Shown here: positions 40,115 to 50,171 of the stretch, piece by piece | Layout of the letters: each line of letters opens with the position of its first letter | Numbering within the stretch: position 1 is the first letter of the stretch | Assembly: GCF_029893355.1 (NCBI RefSeq) | Contig: NZ_JARZAI010000016.1 | Coordinates: 124,001-188,000, forward strand | Length of the DNA: 64,000 nt | Source of the DNA: Kitasatospora sp. MAA4 | Lineage (GTDB): Bacteria > Actinomycetota > Actinomycetes > Streptomycetales > Streptomycetaceae | Direction: 5' to 3' | Translations under genes and position numbers: made by a program | The notes under the pieces: model-generated | What the model was told of the DNA's origin: nothing | Seen by the model: the letters and a program-made list of their open reading frames with translations, nothing else | The model's database searches: none

Positions 40115-42787
40115 CTACATCGCGCCTTTGCGCTGCAGGAAGGTGTAGGCGATCCAGCCCGGCAGCACCGGGAGCCAGAAGGTGAGCGCCCGGTAGAGGA
40201 AGACGGCCGAGGTCGCGGTCGCCGCCGGCAGCCCGCCCAGGCCCAGCGCACCGATCAGGGCGATCTCGACCGGCCCGATCCCGCCCGGGGTCGGCACGGC
40301 CGAGCCGGCCGCGTTCGCGGTCAGGAAGATCACCGCGACGGTCGCGTAGCTCATCGACCCGCCGAAGGCCCGCACCGAGGCGTCCAGGCAGGCGGTGAAG
40401 GCCAGGGTCAGCAGCAGGATGCCGCCGAAGCCGGTGACCAGCTTGCTGGGTGTCTGCATCAGGTCGAGCATCCGGGGCACCACGCCGAAGAAGAGCGAGC
40501 GGACCCGGGTCACCACGAAGCGGCGCAGCGGCGCGACCGCCGCGATCACCAGCGCCAGCACGGCGGCCGTCAGCACGCCGATGATCACCGCCCGCTGGCT
40601 GCCGAGGTCGCCGTTGGCCTGGCTGCCGGTGATCAGGCCGAAGCCGAAGAGCAGCAGCAGGTGGCCGCCGAGGCCGGCCAGCTGCGAGGCGCCCACGCTG
40701 GCCACCGCCTGGCCCGGTCGGATGCCGGACTTCTGCAGGTAGCGGGTGTTCAGCGCGATGCCGCCGATCGCCGCCGGAGCCACCAGCTTCACGAAGGAGC
40801 CGGCCAGCTGGGCGGCGACCGTCCGGCCGAACGGCAGCTTCTCGGGGACGAATCCGGTCAGGCTCATCGCCGCGGCGCCGTAGCTGGCAGCAGCGGCGGC
40901 CAGCGCGACCGAGGCCCAGCCCCAGTTCATCTGGGACAGCTTGAGCTGGCCGGGCTGGATGGTGGTCACCGCGAGGTAGGCCGCGAAGGCCAGCGCGATC
41001 ACCATGATCAGGCTCTTCGGCTTGAGCCGTTCCAGCTTGGCCGGAGCGAGCGGCGCCTCCGGCACGATCTCCAGGATCTGCGCGCGGATCCGGCTGAGCA
41101 GGTCCTCGCCGGCCGCGGCGATGTCCTCCTCGGCCTCCTCCTGGGTGCGCTCGCCGGCCGCCACCTGCTCCAGCGCGAGCGCCTGGGCCGCGGCCTTGCG
41201 CTCCTTGGTCAGCCGCACCAGGTCCGCACGGGTCTGCCGGCTCAGCCCGACCGGCTGCAGCAGCGGCAGCGCCACAGCCACCCGGTCCGGGCCCAGCACC
41301 CGGTTGGCGGTGGCCACCGTCCGTTCCGGGCCGATCCGCAGCGCGAAGGTGGTGAGCAGCTGGGCGGTGTCGATCCGCAGGGTCAGGTCGCCGGCCGCGA
41401 TGTCGCCGCCGGAGAGGTTGACCAGCGCGCCGGTCTTCTCGTCCACGACCAGCAGGGACTCGCCCGTCAGCCGGCGGTGCGCGATCCGGCGCTGGTGCAG
41501 CACGGCCATCGACTGCCAGAAGGAGGCCATCACCTCGTCGGTGATCTCGCTGTCCGGCAGCTCGTCGAGGGTGCGGCCCTCGACCTTCTCGTAGACCAGG
41601 ACGGCCGCGTCCGGGCCGAGCTCGGAGGTGGCCACCAGCTGCGGGGCGTGCGCGCCGGCCGCCGCCGCCGCGTAGGCGATCAGGGCCTCCTGCTCCAGCG
41701 CCTGGCGCAGCGACTGCGGGCTGCGCCGCACGGCCACCGAGCGCAGCAGCAGCCGACGCCAGACCCGGTAGAAGAAGCCGGAGGCCTGCTGCTCGCGGTC
41801 GATGATGTGGACGTCGAGGGTCGGGCCCTCGTTCTGGTTGACGTAGTAGCGCCGCGTCCCGCCGGGGGCGTCGGGGGCGCGGTGCGCGCCGCTGGGCGCG
41901 AAGCCGACCTTGCGCAGGCCCAGCATCAGGTGCTGGCCGGTTGGGCGGATGTTGGGCGAGCCGATCGCGTACAGCGTCCCGTACGCCACCGACCAGCCGA
42001 TCAGCACGGTCAGCAGGAGGGAGAGCGGGGTGGTGTAGCCGCTGATCAGCTCGGTGGCGCCGCTGAGGACGACCACTATCCACAGGGCGACCCGCCAGCG
42101 CGGTCTACTGACCATCCCGACCGCCGTCATATAGGCGATCACCGGCGCGAGGTAGCCGTGCACCGGATCGGTGAGCGAGCCGTTGCCGGTCTCCGGGAGC
42201 CGGGTCAGCGCGGTTCTGATGGCGTTCGAGGCACCCTCGGCCACCCACCAGTCGACGGCCAGCGAGACACCGTAGGCGAGCACCGAGGCGAGCACGCCGT
42301 CGGCGACCCGCAGTCCGTCGCGCTTGATCAGCCGCTCGACCGCGAAGGCCACCGGCACGGCCAGCACGGCGATGCTGGAGACCAGGCTGCCGACCGTGCT
42401 CAGCCAGGCCGGGATGTGCTTGATGTTGACGTTGATGTCGCTGGCGATGCCGCTGGTGGTCGACTTGGCGATGCCGGCCAGGACGAACAGGGCGATGATG
42501 CCGAGCAGGCCGGCCAGCAGGCGGATCAGGTCGGAGGGGCGGTGGGCGCGCGCCGCGAGCAGCGGCTCGTCGACGGCGAGGTCCTCGCCCTCGGGCTCGG
42601 GCTCCCAGTGCGGGTGGCTCGGCTCGGGGGTGCTGGGCTCGGGGGGGCTCGGTTCGGGGGCGCTCGGTGCGGGCACGGCCGACCGGACCGGCTTCACCAG
42701 GGAGACCTTCGGCTCGCCGACGACGGGTAGAGCGGTGGTGGGCTCCTCTGAGCCCTCGTCCACGTCCACGTCAGCCGTCCCGGTCAT
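40115..42787 (-). CDS. LPG-synthase-type membrane protein with a kinase-like domain
   Basis: An 890-residue protein in four parts: a Pro/Glu-rich cytoplasmic N-terminus, a first membrane block of about six helices (about 90-280), a cytoplasmic domain of about 300 residues that resembles protein/aminoglycoside kinases, and a C-terminal UPF0104/AglD-type membrane domain (about 610-885, SLTGFVPEKLPFGRTV, AIGGIALNTRYL, PTPGGIGPVE). The kinase catalytic loop reads AHRRLTGESLLV, so the HRD Asp is replaced and activity is doubtful. ATG 42787 or GTG 42811 may be the start. The role could be lipid modification or flipping; this is inference. Confidence 0.85.
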   Translation of the reverse strand: MTGTADVDVDEGSEEPTTALPVVGEPKVSLVKPVRSAVPAPSAPEPSPPEPSTPEPSHPHWEPEPEGEDLAVDEPLLAARAHRPSDLIRLLAGLLGIIALFVLAGIAKSTTSGIASDINVNIKHIPAWLSTVGSLVSSIAVLAVPVAFAVERLIKRDGLRVADGVLASVLAYGVSLAVDWWVAEGASNAIRTALTRLPETGNGSLTDPVHGYLAPVIAYMTAVGMVSRPRWRVALWIVVVLSGATELISGYTTPLSLLLTVLIGWSVAYGTLYAIGSPNIRPTGQHLMLGLRKVGFAPSGAHRAPDAPGGTRRYYVNQNEGPTLDVHIIDREQQASGFFYRVWRRLLLRSVAVRRSPQSLRQALEQEALIAYAAAAAGAHAPQLVATSELGPDAAVLVYEKVEGRTLDELPDSEITDEVMASFWQSMAVLHQRRIAHRRLTGESLLVVDEKTGALVNLSGGDIAAGDLTLRIDTAQLLTTFALRIGPERTVATANRVLGPDRVAVALPLLQPVGLSRQTRADLVRLTKERKAAAQALALEQVAAGERTQEEAEEDIAAAGEDLLSRIRAQILEIVPEAPLAPAKLERLKPKSLIMVIALAFAAYLAVTTIQPGQLKLSQMNWGWASVALAAAAASYGAAAMSLTGFVPEKLPFGRTVAAQLAGSFVKLVAPAAIGGIALNTRYLQKSGIRPGQAVASVGASQLAGLGGHLLLLFGFGLITGSQANGDLGSQRAVIIGVLTAAVLALVIAAVAPLRRFVVTRVRSLFFGVVPRMLDLMQTPSKLVTGFGGILLLTLAFTACLDASVRAFGGSMSYATVAVIFLTANAAGSAVPTPGGIGPVEIALIGALGLGGLPAATATSAVFLYRALTFWLPVLPGWIAYTFLQRKGAM

Positions 42788-42922
42788 CTGGTCTTGTCCT
42801 CGTATCACCACTCACCGCCTCGAAGATGGTGGCATGCCGGGTCGCCCGCTGCTGGACAGGGGCCGTACTGGGCGCGGCGAATCCGGCCCTCGCGGGCCCG
42901 CCGCCCGACCGGATGCGGAAGA

Positions 42923-43300
42923 ATGCCGGAGGTGACGTCGACCAACGAGGACCGTGTCCCGGGCGGTGAGCTGCCCCCGTTCGCCGAGCTGGTGCTCGAC
43001 CTGATCGAGCGCATCCCGCCGGGCCGGGTGATGACCTACGGGGATGTCGCCGAGTACCTGGAGCAGGGTGGCCCGCGCCAGGTCGGGCGGGTGCTGGCCC
43101 TGTACGGCGGCGCGGTGGCCTGGTGGCGCGTGGTGCGTGCGGACGGTGCGCTGCTGCCGGGTCACGAACAGCGGGCGCTGGCCGCCTACCGGGTCGAGGG
43201 TACGCCGCTGCGCGTCGGCCGGGGCCCCGCCGCCGGATCGCGGGCGGCCGAGAGCCTGCCGCGGGTCGATCTCAAACTGGCCCGCTGGGACGGGCGGTAA
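42923..43300 (+). CDS. alkyltransferase-like (ATL) DNA-binding protein
   Basis: A 125-residue MGMT-family protein. It has the helix-turn-helix of the family (GRVMTYGDVAEYL) and the Arg finger region GPRQVGRVLALYGG. The methyl-accepting Pro-Cys-His-Arg motif is replaced by AWWRVVRADG, as in ATL proteins, which bind O6-alkylguanine without repairing it and hand it to nucleotide excision repair. ATG 42923 is likely; GTG 42932 is an alternative. It lies beside adnA as in mycobacteria. Confidence 0.9.
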   Translation: MPEVTSTNEDRVPGGELPPFAELVLDLIERIPPGRVMTYGDVAEYLEQGGPRQVGRVLALYGGAVAWWRVVRADGALLPGHEQRALAAYRVEGTPLRVGRGPAAGSRAAESLPRVDLKLARWDGR

Positions 43301-43437
43301 CGGAAGTAGTTGCACGGACACAGTGCGTATCCTGCGCCGGTCAGAGTGCACTCATTCGTGTGACCGGGCGCACCCCGTCCGGCGCACGCCGGTTGGTCTC
43401 GTAGGCTCGGTGGTCCGAACTCTCCCCCAGGACCCCG

Positions 43438-46400
43438 GTGACCTCTCCCTACCGTTTGGTGCGCAGCCCGCTCACGCCGCCCGCCCCGCCCGTGCTGGAT
43501 CCGTACCAGCAGGCCGTGGCCGAGCACGTGGGCGGGCCGCTGCTGGTGCTGGCCGGGCCGGGCACCGGCAAGACCACCACGCTGGTGGAGTCGGTCGCCC
43601 GGCGGATCGAGCGCGGCACCGACCCGGAGCGGATCCTGGTGCTGACCTTCAGCCGCAAGGCCGCCATGGAGCTGCGCGACCGGATGGCCGTCCGGCTCGG
43701 CAGCGCTCCGCAGACCACCACCTTCCACTCCTTCTGCTACGCCCTGCTGCGCGCGCACCAGGAGCCGGAGCAGTACGCCGAGCCGCTGCGGCTGCTCTCC
43801 GGTCCCGAGCAGGACGTGATGGTCCGCGAGCTGCTGGCGGGTGACGCCGAGGACGCCGCGCTGGGTGTGGGGAGGATCAGCTGGCCGCTCGACCTGCGAG
43901 CCTGCCTGACCACCCGCGGCTTCGCCGACGAGGTCCGCGCGGTGCTGGCGCGCAGCCGGGAGCTGGGCCTGGGGGAGGCCGAGCTCGCCCGGTTCGCGGA
44001 CGGCGTGCAGCGTCCGGACTGGGCCGCCGCCGCGCACTTCCTGGCCGACTACCTGGACGTGCTGGACCTGCGCGGGGTGCTGGACTACGCGGAGCTGGTG
44101 CACCGGGCGGTGCTGCTCGCCGAGCGTCCCGAGGTGGACCTGCGCGACCGCTACGACGTGGTCTTCGTGGACGAGTACCAGGACACCGACCCGGCCCAGG
44201 TGCGGCTGCTGCACCAGCTGGCCGGCGGCGGGCGCGACCTGGTGGCGGTCGGCGACCCGGACCAGTCGATCTACGCCTTCCGCGGCGCGGACATCAACGG
44301 GATCCTGGACTTCCCCGACCAGTTCCGGCAGGCGGACGGCCGTCCGGCCGAGGTGAAGGTGCTGCGGGTCTCGCGGCGCTCGGCGCCCGTGCTGCTGGCG
44401 GCCTCCCGCGAGCTGGCCCGCCGGATGCCGATGGGCCGGCTGCCCTCGGACAAGCTGGCGCAGCACCGGGCGCTGCTGCCGGCCCGCGAGGGCGGCGGCC
44501 GGGTCGAGGTCTACAGCTACCCCACGCCCGGCACCGAGCTGGAGAGCATCGCCGATCTGCTGCGCCGCGCGCATCTGGAGGACGGTGTGCCGTGGGGCGA
44601 GATGGCGGTGCTGGTCCGGGCCGGCGCCCGGGCGATACCCGGGGTGCGGCGCGCGCTGAGCGCGGCCGGTGTGCCGCTGGAGATCGACGGCGACGACCTG
44701 CCGCTGCGCGAGGAGCCCGCGGTGGTCCCGCTGCTGCTCGCCCTGCGGGTCTGCGCCCAGGGCGCCGCGTACGAGAAGTCGGGAGGGCCGACGTCCGAGG
44801 CCTCAACCTTCGGCTGGGACGACCCGCTGACCGCGGACGTCGCGCACACCCTGCTGACCGGCCCGCTCGGCGGCCTGGACGGCTCCGACCTGCGGCGGCT
44901 GGGCCGCGCGCTGCGCGAGGAGGAGCGGGCCGCGGGGGCGGAGGTGATCCGCTCGGCCGACGAGCTGGTGCGCGAGGCCCTCGCCGAGCCCGGACGGCTG
45001 GTCGCCATGGACCCCGGCTACGCCCGCCGGGCCCGCGACCTCGGCTTCCTGCTCCGCAAGGTCCGCGAGCACCTGATCGGCGGCGGCACCGCCGAGGAGG
45101 CGCTCTGGCTGCTCTGGGACGGCAGCCCGCGCTGGCGCGAGCGCCTGGAGCGCTCGGCGCTGCGCTCCGGAACCGTCGGCCGCAACGCCGACCGCGACCT
45201 GGACGCGCTCTGCGCCCTCTTCGAGACCGCCGCCCGCGCCGAGGAGCAGATCACCGGCCACCGCGGTGCGCTCGACCTGCTGGCCGAGCTGGAGGCGCAG
45301 GACATCGCCGCCGACACCCTCACCGTCCGCACCGCCCGTCCCGAGGCCGTCCGGCTGATGACCGCCCACCGGTCCAAGGGCCTGGAGTGGCGGCTGGTAG
45401 TGGTGGCCGGCGTCCAGGAGGGCCTCTGGCCCGACCTGCGCCGGCGCGGTTCGCTCCTGGAGGCCGACCGGATCGGGCGCGACGGCCTGGCCGAGCCGCT
45501 CACCCCCGGCGCGCTGCTGGCCGAGGAGCGCCGGCTCTTCTACGTCGCCGTCACGCGGGCCAAGGAGCGCCTGATCGTCACCGCGGTCAAGGCCCCGGCC
45601 GAGGACGGCGACGAGCCCTCCCGGTTCCTGCGCGAGCTCTACCGCGAGGAGCTGGACCCCCGCTCGGGCAGGGTGCTGCGCCGTACCCCGCAGGTGGTCG
45701 TCGAGGACGTCACGCACCGCCCGCGCCGTCCGCTGGCGATCCCCGCCCTGATCGCCGAGCTGCGCGCGGTCACCGTCGACCCGGCCCGCTCGCCCGAGCT
45801 GCGCCGCACCGCCGCCGAGCGGCTGGCCCAGCTCGCCGCCGCCACCGACGAGGACGGCGTGCCGCTGGTCCCCGCCGCCCACCCGGCCCGCTGGTGGGGG
45901 ATGGCCGATCCGACCGGCAACCCCGTCCCGCTGCGCGAGCCCGACCAGCCCGTCCAGCTCTCCGGCAGCGGCCTGGAGCAGCTCGACTCGTGTGCTCTGC
46001 AGTGGTTCCTGGCCAAGGAGGTCAAGGCGCAGACGGCGACCTCGGGCGCGCAGGGCTTCGGCAACGTCGTGCACGCGCTGGCCGACGAGGTCGGCTCCGG
46101 CCGCACCCCGGCGGACCTGGCCGTCCTGATGGAGCGGCTGGACACCGTCTGGGACGCGCTGGCCTTCGACGCACCGTGGAAGGCGGACCAGGAGAAGGCG
46201 CAGGCCCGCGCCGCGCTGGAGCGATTCCTGCACTGGCACGTGCTGGAGCGCGGCCGCGACACGCTGGCGACCGAGCACCCGTTCGACCTGACCCTGCCGG
46301 TCGGCGAGGTCTCGGTGCGGATCCGCGGCGTGATGGACCGGGTCGAGCAGGACGCCGCGGGCCGGGCCTACGTGGTCGACTTCAAGACCGGCAAGCAGCC

Positions 46401-46737
46401 CCCCACCGACAAGTCGCTGCCCGAGCACCGGCAGCTGGCGGTCTACCAGCTCGCGGTCCGCGAGGGCGCGGTGGACGAGCTGACCGGCCGCCGCCCGGAA
46501 CTCGGCGGTGCCGAGCTGGTGCAGCTGCGGATCGACGACAAGCGGGATGCGGCCGCGCCCAAGGTGCAGCAGCAGGGCCCGCCGGACGGTGACCCGTGGA
46601 TCGAGAACCTGCTCGCCGACGCGGCCGGCCGGGTGCTCGCCGAGCGCTTCGTGCCGACCACGAGCACCGGCTGCGACCGCTGCTCGTTCCGCAGCAGCTG
46701 CTCGGCCCAGCGCGCCGGCCGCCAGCTGATCGATTAG
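43438..46737 (+). CDS. adnA: AdnA-type helicase-nuclease subunit
   Basis: A 1099-residue UvrD-type helicase with a RecB-family nuclease at the C-terminus. Walker A is AGPGTGKTTT (about 39-48), motif II VDEYQDTD (about 244-251), motif V/VI HRSKGLEW (about 644-651). The nuclease has DFKTGK (Asp about 981, Lys about 983) and HRQLAVYQLAV. Cys 852, 1079, 1082 and 1088 are placed as the ligands of the [4Fe-4S] cluster of AddB-like nucleases. It works with AdnB to resect DNA double-strand ends. GTG 43438; adnB starts 34 bp later. Confidence 0.92.
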   Translation: MTSPYRLVRSPLTPPAPPVLDPYQQAVAEHVGGPLLVLAGPGTGKTTTLVESVARRIERGTDPERILVLTFSRKAAMELRDRMAVRLGSAPQTTTFHSFCYALLRAHQEPEQYAEPLRLLSGPEQDVMVRELLAGDAEDAALGVGRISWPLDLRACLTTRGFADEVRAVLARSRELGLGEAELARFADGVQRPDWAAAAHFLADYLDVLDLRGVLDYAELVHRAVLLAERPEVDLRDRYDVVFVDEYQDTDPAQVRLLHQLAGGGRDLVAVGDPDQSIYAFRGADINGILDFPDQFRQADGRPAEVKVLRVSRRSAPVLLAASRELARRMPMGRLPSDKLAQHRALLPAREGGGRVEVYSYPTPGTELESIADLLRRAHLEDGVPWGEMAVLVRAGARAIPGVRRALSAAGVPLEIDGDDLPLREEPAVVPLLLALRVCAQGAAYEKSGGPTSEASTFGWDDPLTADVAHTLLTGPLGGLDGSDLRRLGRALREEERAAGAEVIRSADELVREALAEPGRLVAMDPGYARRARDLGFLLRKVREHLIGGGTAEEALWLLWDGSPRWRERLERSALRSGTVGRNADRDLDALCALFETAARAEEQITGHRGALDLLAELEAQDIAADTLTVRTARPEAVRLMTAHRSKGLEWRLVVVAGVQEGLWPDLRRRGSLLEADRIGRDGLAEPLTPGALLAEERRLFYVAVTRAKERLIVTAVKAPAEDGDEPSRFLRELYREELDPRSGRVLRRTPQVVVEDVTHRPRRPLAIPALIAELRAVTVDPARSPELRRTAAERLAQLAAATDEDGVPLVPAAHPARWWGMADPTGNPVPLREPDQPVQLSGSGLEQLDSCALQWFLAKEVKAQTATSGAQGFGNVVHALADEVGSGRTPADLAVLMERLDTVWDALAFDAPWKADQEKAQARAALERFLHWHVLERGRDTLATEHPFDLTLPVGEVSVRIRGVMDRVEQDAAGRAYVVDFKTGKQPPTDKSLPEHRQLAVYQLAVREGAVDELTGRRPELGGAELVQLRIDDKRDAAAPKVQQQGPPDGDPWIENLLADAAGRVLAERFVPTTSTGCDRCSFRSSCSAQRAGRQLID

Positions 46738-46771
46738 GTCGGCTGACACCGGCTCCGGTTACCGTTTCCTC

Positions 46772-49700
46772 ATGCTCAGCCACCCCGACCAGCTCAAGGA
46801 GCTGCTCGGCATCCCCTTCAACCGGGAGCAGATGCAAGCCATCGGCGCCCCGCTGGAGCCTGCCGTGATCGTGGCCGGGGCAGGTTCGGGCAAGACCACG
46901 GTGATGGCCGCCCGGGTGGTCTGGCTGGTCGGTTCGGGGGCGGTGCGGCCCGAGGAGGTGCTCGGGCTGACCTTCACCAACAAGGCCGCCGCCGAGCTCT
47001 CCGAGCGGGTCCGCACCGCGCTGGCCCGGGCCGGCGTCCGGGAGGACGCCGAGGAGGCCATGGGGGAGCCGGAGATCTCCACCTACCACGCCTTCGCGGG
47101 CCGGCTGCTGAAGGACCACGGCCTGCGGATCGGCATCGAACCGGACGTCCGGCTGCTCGCCGACGCCACCCGGTTCCAGCTGGCCGCCCGGGTGCTGCGC
47201 ACCGCCCGTGGGCCGTTCCCGCACCTCAAGGACACCTTCAGCACCCTGGTCGCGGAGATCACCGCGCTCGACGCCGAGCTGGCCGAGCACCTGGTGGACC
47301 CGGACGCGCTGCGCGACTTCGACACCGGGCTGCTGGACGAGCTCGCCGCCGCCAAGCTGACCAACGCCGACCTGCGCGCCGTCCCGGAGGCCGCCGCAGG
47401 CCGCCAGGAGCTGCTGCGCCTGGTCGAGGAGTACCGCCGCCGCAAGGCCGCCGCCGGCCTGATGGACTTCGGCGACCAGATCGCCGCCGGCGCCCGGCTG
47501 GCCCTCCAGCGCCCGGTGGTGGGCGAGCTGCTGCGCGGCCAGTTCAAGGTGGTGCTGCTGGACGAGTACCAGGACACCTCGGTCGCCCAGCGCCTGATGC
47601 TGGCCGGGCTGTTCGGCCAGCACGGCCACGCCGTCACCGCGGTCGGCGACCCCTGCCAGGCCATCTACGGCTGGCGCGGCGCCTCGGTGGCCAACCTGGA
47701 CGACTTCCCCGAGCACTTCCCGCAGGCCGACGGCACCCCCGCGCTGCGCTACGCGCTCAGCGAGAACCGCCGCAGCGGCGGGCACCTGCTGACCTTCGCC
47801 AACGGCCTGGCGGCGCCGCTCCGGGCCATGCACGAGGGCGTCGAGGCGCTGCGCCCGGCGCCCGGCGCCGAGCTGGACGGCTTCGCACGGGTCGCGCTGC
47901 TGCCCACTCACGCCGAGGAGGTCGGCTGGCTGGCCGACTCGATCGCCCACCTGGTGCGCACCGGCACCGCGCCGGGCCGGATAGCCGTGCTCTGCCGCGG
48001 CAGCTCGGTCTTCCCGGACGTCCACGCGGCGCTGGTGGCACGGCAGATCCCGGTCGAGGTGGTGGGCCTGGGCGGCCTGCTGCAGCTGCCGGAGGTGGCC
48101 GACCTGGTCGCGGTCTGCGAGGTGCTGCAGGACCCGACGGCCAACGCGGCGCTGGTCCGGCTGCTGATCGGCCCGCGCTGGCGGATCGGCCCCCGCGACC
48201 TGGCGCTGCTCGGCCGGCGGGCCGCCGAGCTGGTCCGCACCGCCCGTCCGGCGGACGGCGCGGACCCTCTGAGTGCGGCCGTCGCCCACGTCGATCCGAC
48301 CGAGGTGATCTCGCTCTCGGACGCGCTGGAGACCTTCCTGGACGCCGCCCAGCAGGGGGGCACCTCCCAGCCGGAGGCTGGGGGAGAGCTGCCGTTCTCG
48401 CCGGAGTCCCGGGTGCGCTTCGCCCATCTGGCCCGGGAGATCCGCGAGCTGCGCCGGATGCTTGCCGAGCCGCTGATGGACGTCCTGCACCGGGTTCTGA
48501 CGGTGACCAACCTGGAGGTCGAGCTCTCGGCCTCCCCGCTGGCGCTGGCCGCCCGCCGCCGGGAGACCCTGCACGGGTTCCTGGACGTCGCGGCGGGCTT
48601 CGCCGACCTGGACGGCGATCCCGGCCTGGCCGCGTTCCTGGCCTTCCTGCGGGCCGCCCAGGACTACGACAGCGGTCTGGACAGCAGCCTGCCCGGCGGC
48701 GAGGACACCGTGAAGGTGCTCACCGTCCACAAGTCCAAGGGCCTGGAATGGGACGTGGTCGCCGTTCCCGGCCTGGTGGCGGGCGCGTTCCCGAGCAACC
48801 GCTCGCGCGAGCGGTGGACCAGCCGCCGGCACGTCCTGCCGCACGCCCTGCGCGGCGACGGCGCCACGCTGCCCGTCGTCCCGGCCTGGACGGCCAAGGG
48901 TATGACGGCCTTCCGGGACGGGCTGAAGGACCAGACGGTGACCGAGGAACTGCGCCTCGGGTATGTGGCGTTCACCCGCCCGCGCTCGCTGCTGCTGGCC
49001 TCCGGCCACTGGTGGGGACCCAGTCAGAAGACCCCGCGCGGGCCCTCCGACTTCCTGGACGAGCTGCGCGTCCATGCCGGCCGGCCGGGCTGCGGCGAGG
49101 TCGAGCACTGGGCCGAGCCGCCGGTGGACGGCGCCGAGAACCCGGCGCTGGACCAGTCGGTGGAGACGGCCTGGCCGCTGCCGCTGGATCCGGCCGCCCA
49201 GTTGGCCCGGCGCCGGGTGGCCGAGGTGGTCAATCGCCGGCTGGCCGGTCAGCCCGCGCCGGCGCCCGAGCGCCTGGCGCCCGAGGAGCAGCGCCAGGTG
49301 GCCTCCTGGGACCGCGACCTGAGCGCGCTGCTCGGCGAGTTGGAGCGCTCCCGGCGCACCGTGCGCGACGTGCCGCTGCCGGCCTCGCTCTCCGCGTCCC
49401 AGCTGATGCGGCTGGCCGCCGACCCGGACGGCTTCGCGCACGAGCTGGCCCGCCCGCTGCCCCGCCCGCCGCAGCCCGCGGCCCGCCGCGGCACCCGCTT
49501 CCATGCCTGGGTCCAGGCCCAGTTCGCACCGCTGCCGCTGCTGGAGGCGGAGGCGCTGCCCGGCGTGGACGAGGACGGCATCGAGGACGAACACGACCTG
49601 GAGCAGCTCAAGGAGGCCTTCCTGCGCGGTCCGTACGCGACCCGGACGCCGTACCGGGTGGAGGCGCCGGTGCAGTTGCTGCTCGCGGGGCGGGTGGTGC

Positions 49701-49981
49701 GCGGCCGGATCGACGCGGTGTATCGGGAGCGTGACGACGACGCTGGGTCACCAGGGCTGCCCCGCTACGAGTTGGTGGACTGGAAGACCGGCCACGAGGA
49801 GAGCGCCGACCCGCTGCAACTGGCCATCTACCGCGTCGGCTGGGCCGAGCAGCAGCGGCTTCCGCTGGAGCAGGTCACCGCCGCCTTCTGCTACATCCGC
49901 AGCGGTCGGATCGAAAGACCGGTGCGACTTCCTGACCGGAAAGAGTTGGAAACGCTTCTGATCGGGAACAGTGACTATTAG
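46772..49981 (+). CDS. adnB: AdnB-type helicase-nuclease subunit
   Basis: A 1069-residue UvrD-type helicase and RecB-family nuclease. Walker A is VAGAGSGKTT (about 34-43), motif II LLDEYQDTS (about 262-270), motif V HKSKGLEWDVV, and the nuclease centre DWKTG (Asp about 1003, Lys about 1005) with the PLQLAIYR helix. It lacks the Cys cluster found in AdnA. ATG 46772 has no ribosome-binding site, and TACCGT ends 6 nt upstream, so it may be made partly from its own leaderless transcript besides read-through from adnA. Residues about 530-540 contain a Gln/Gly-rich insertion (AAQQGGTSQPEAGG). Confidence 0.92.
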   Translation: MLSHPDQLKELLGIPFNREQMQAIGAPLEPAVIVAGAGSGKTTVMAARVVWLVGSGAVRPEEVLGLTFTNKAAAELSERVRTALARAGVREDAEEAMGEPEISTYHAFAGRLLKDHGLRIGIEPDVRLLADATRFQLAARVLRTARGPFPHLKDTFSTLVAEITALDAELAEHLVDPDALRDFDTGLLDELAAAKLTNADLRAVPEAAAGRQELLRLVEEYRRRKAAAGLMDFGDQIAAGARLALQRPVVGELLRGQFKVVLLDEYQDTSVAQRLMLAGLFGQHGHAVTAVGDPCQAIYGWRGASVANLDDFPEHFPQADGTPALRYALSENRRSGGHLLTFANGLAAPLRAMHEGVEALRPAPGAELDGFARVALLPTHAEEVGWLADSIAHLVRTGTAPGRIAVLCRGSSVFPDVHAALVARQIPVEVVGLGGLLQLPEVADLVAVCEVLQDPTANAALVRLLIGPRWRIGPRDLALLGRRAAELVRTARPADGADPLSAAVAHVDPTEVISLSDALETFLDAAQQGGTSQPEAGGELPFSPESRVRFAHLAREIRELRRMLAEPLMDVLHRVLTVTNLEVELSASPLALAARRRETLHGFLDVAAGFADLDGDPGLAAFLAFLRAAQDYDSGLDSSLPGGEDTVKVLTVHKSKGLEWDVVAVPGLVAGAFPSNRSRERWTSRRHVLPHALRGDGATLPVVPAWTAKGMTAFRDGLKDQTVTEELRLGYVAFTRPRSLLLASGHWWGPSQKTPRGPSDFLDELRVHAGRPGCGEVEHWAEPPVDGAENPALDQSVETAWPLPLDPAAQLARRRVAEVVNRRLAGQPAPAPERLAPEEQRQVASWDRDLSALLGELERSRRTVRDVPLPASLSASQLMRLAADPDGFAHELARPLPRPPQPAARRGTRFHAWVQAQFAPLPLLEAEALPGVDEDGIEDEHDLEQLKEAFLRGPYATRTPYRVEAPVQLLLAGRVVRGRIDAVYRERDDDAGSPGLPRYELVDWKTGHEESADPLQLAIYRVGWAEQQRLPLEQVTAAFCYIRSGRIERPVRLPDRKELETLLIGNSDY

Positions 49982-50171
49982 GTCACAGAGAGCATCCAAC
50001 TCGTCACGGAGTCGCGCGAAACCAGTGCGCTGTGTGCGTTTCGCGCCTATTGTGGGGTCGGTAACCGGTCACTCGTGTCTTCCGGCCGTCGGACAGGCCC
50101 CGATCATCACCCTCAGTCATCGTCGCTGGTGTCCCCACGACATCGGGCGCCTTCTGCTGGAGAAACCGAAG

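Noticed and set aside
46382..49594. A 1070-codon minus-strand frame opposite adnB
   Set aside because: Antisense to adnB with no domain and no ribosome-binding site.
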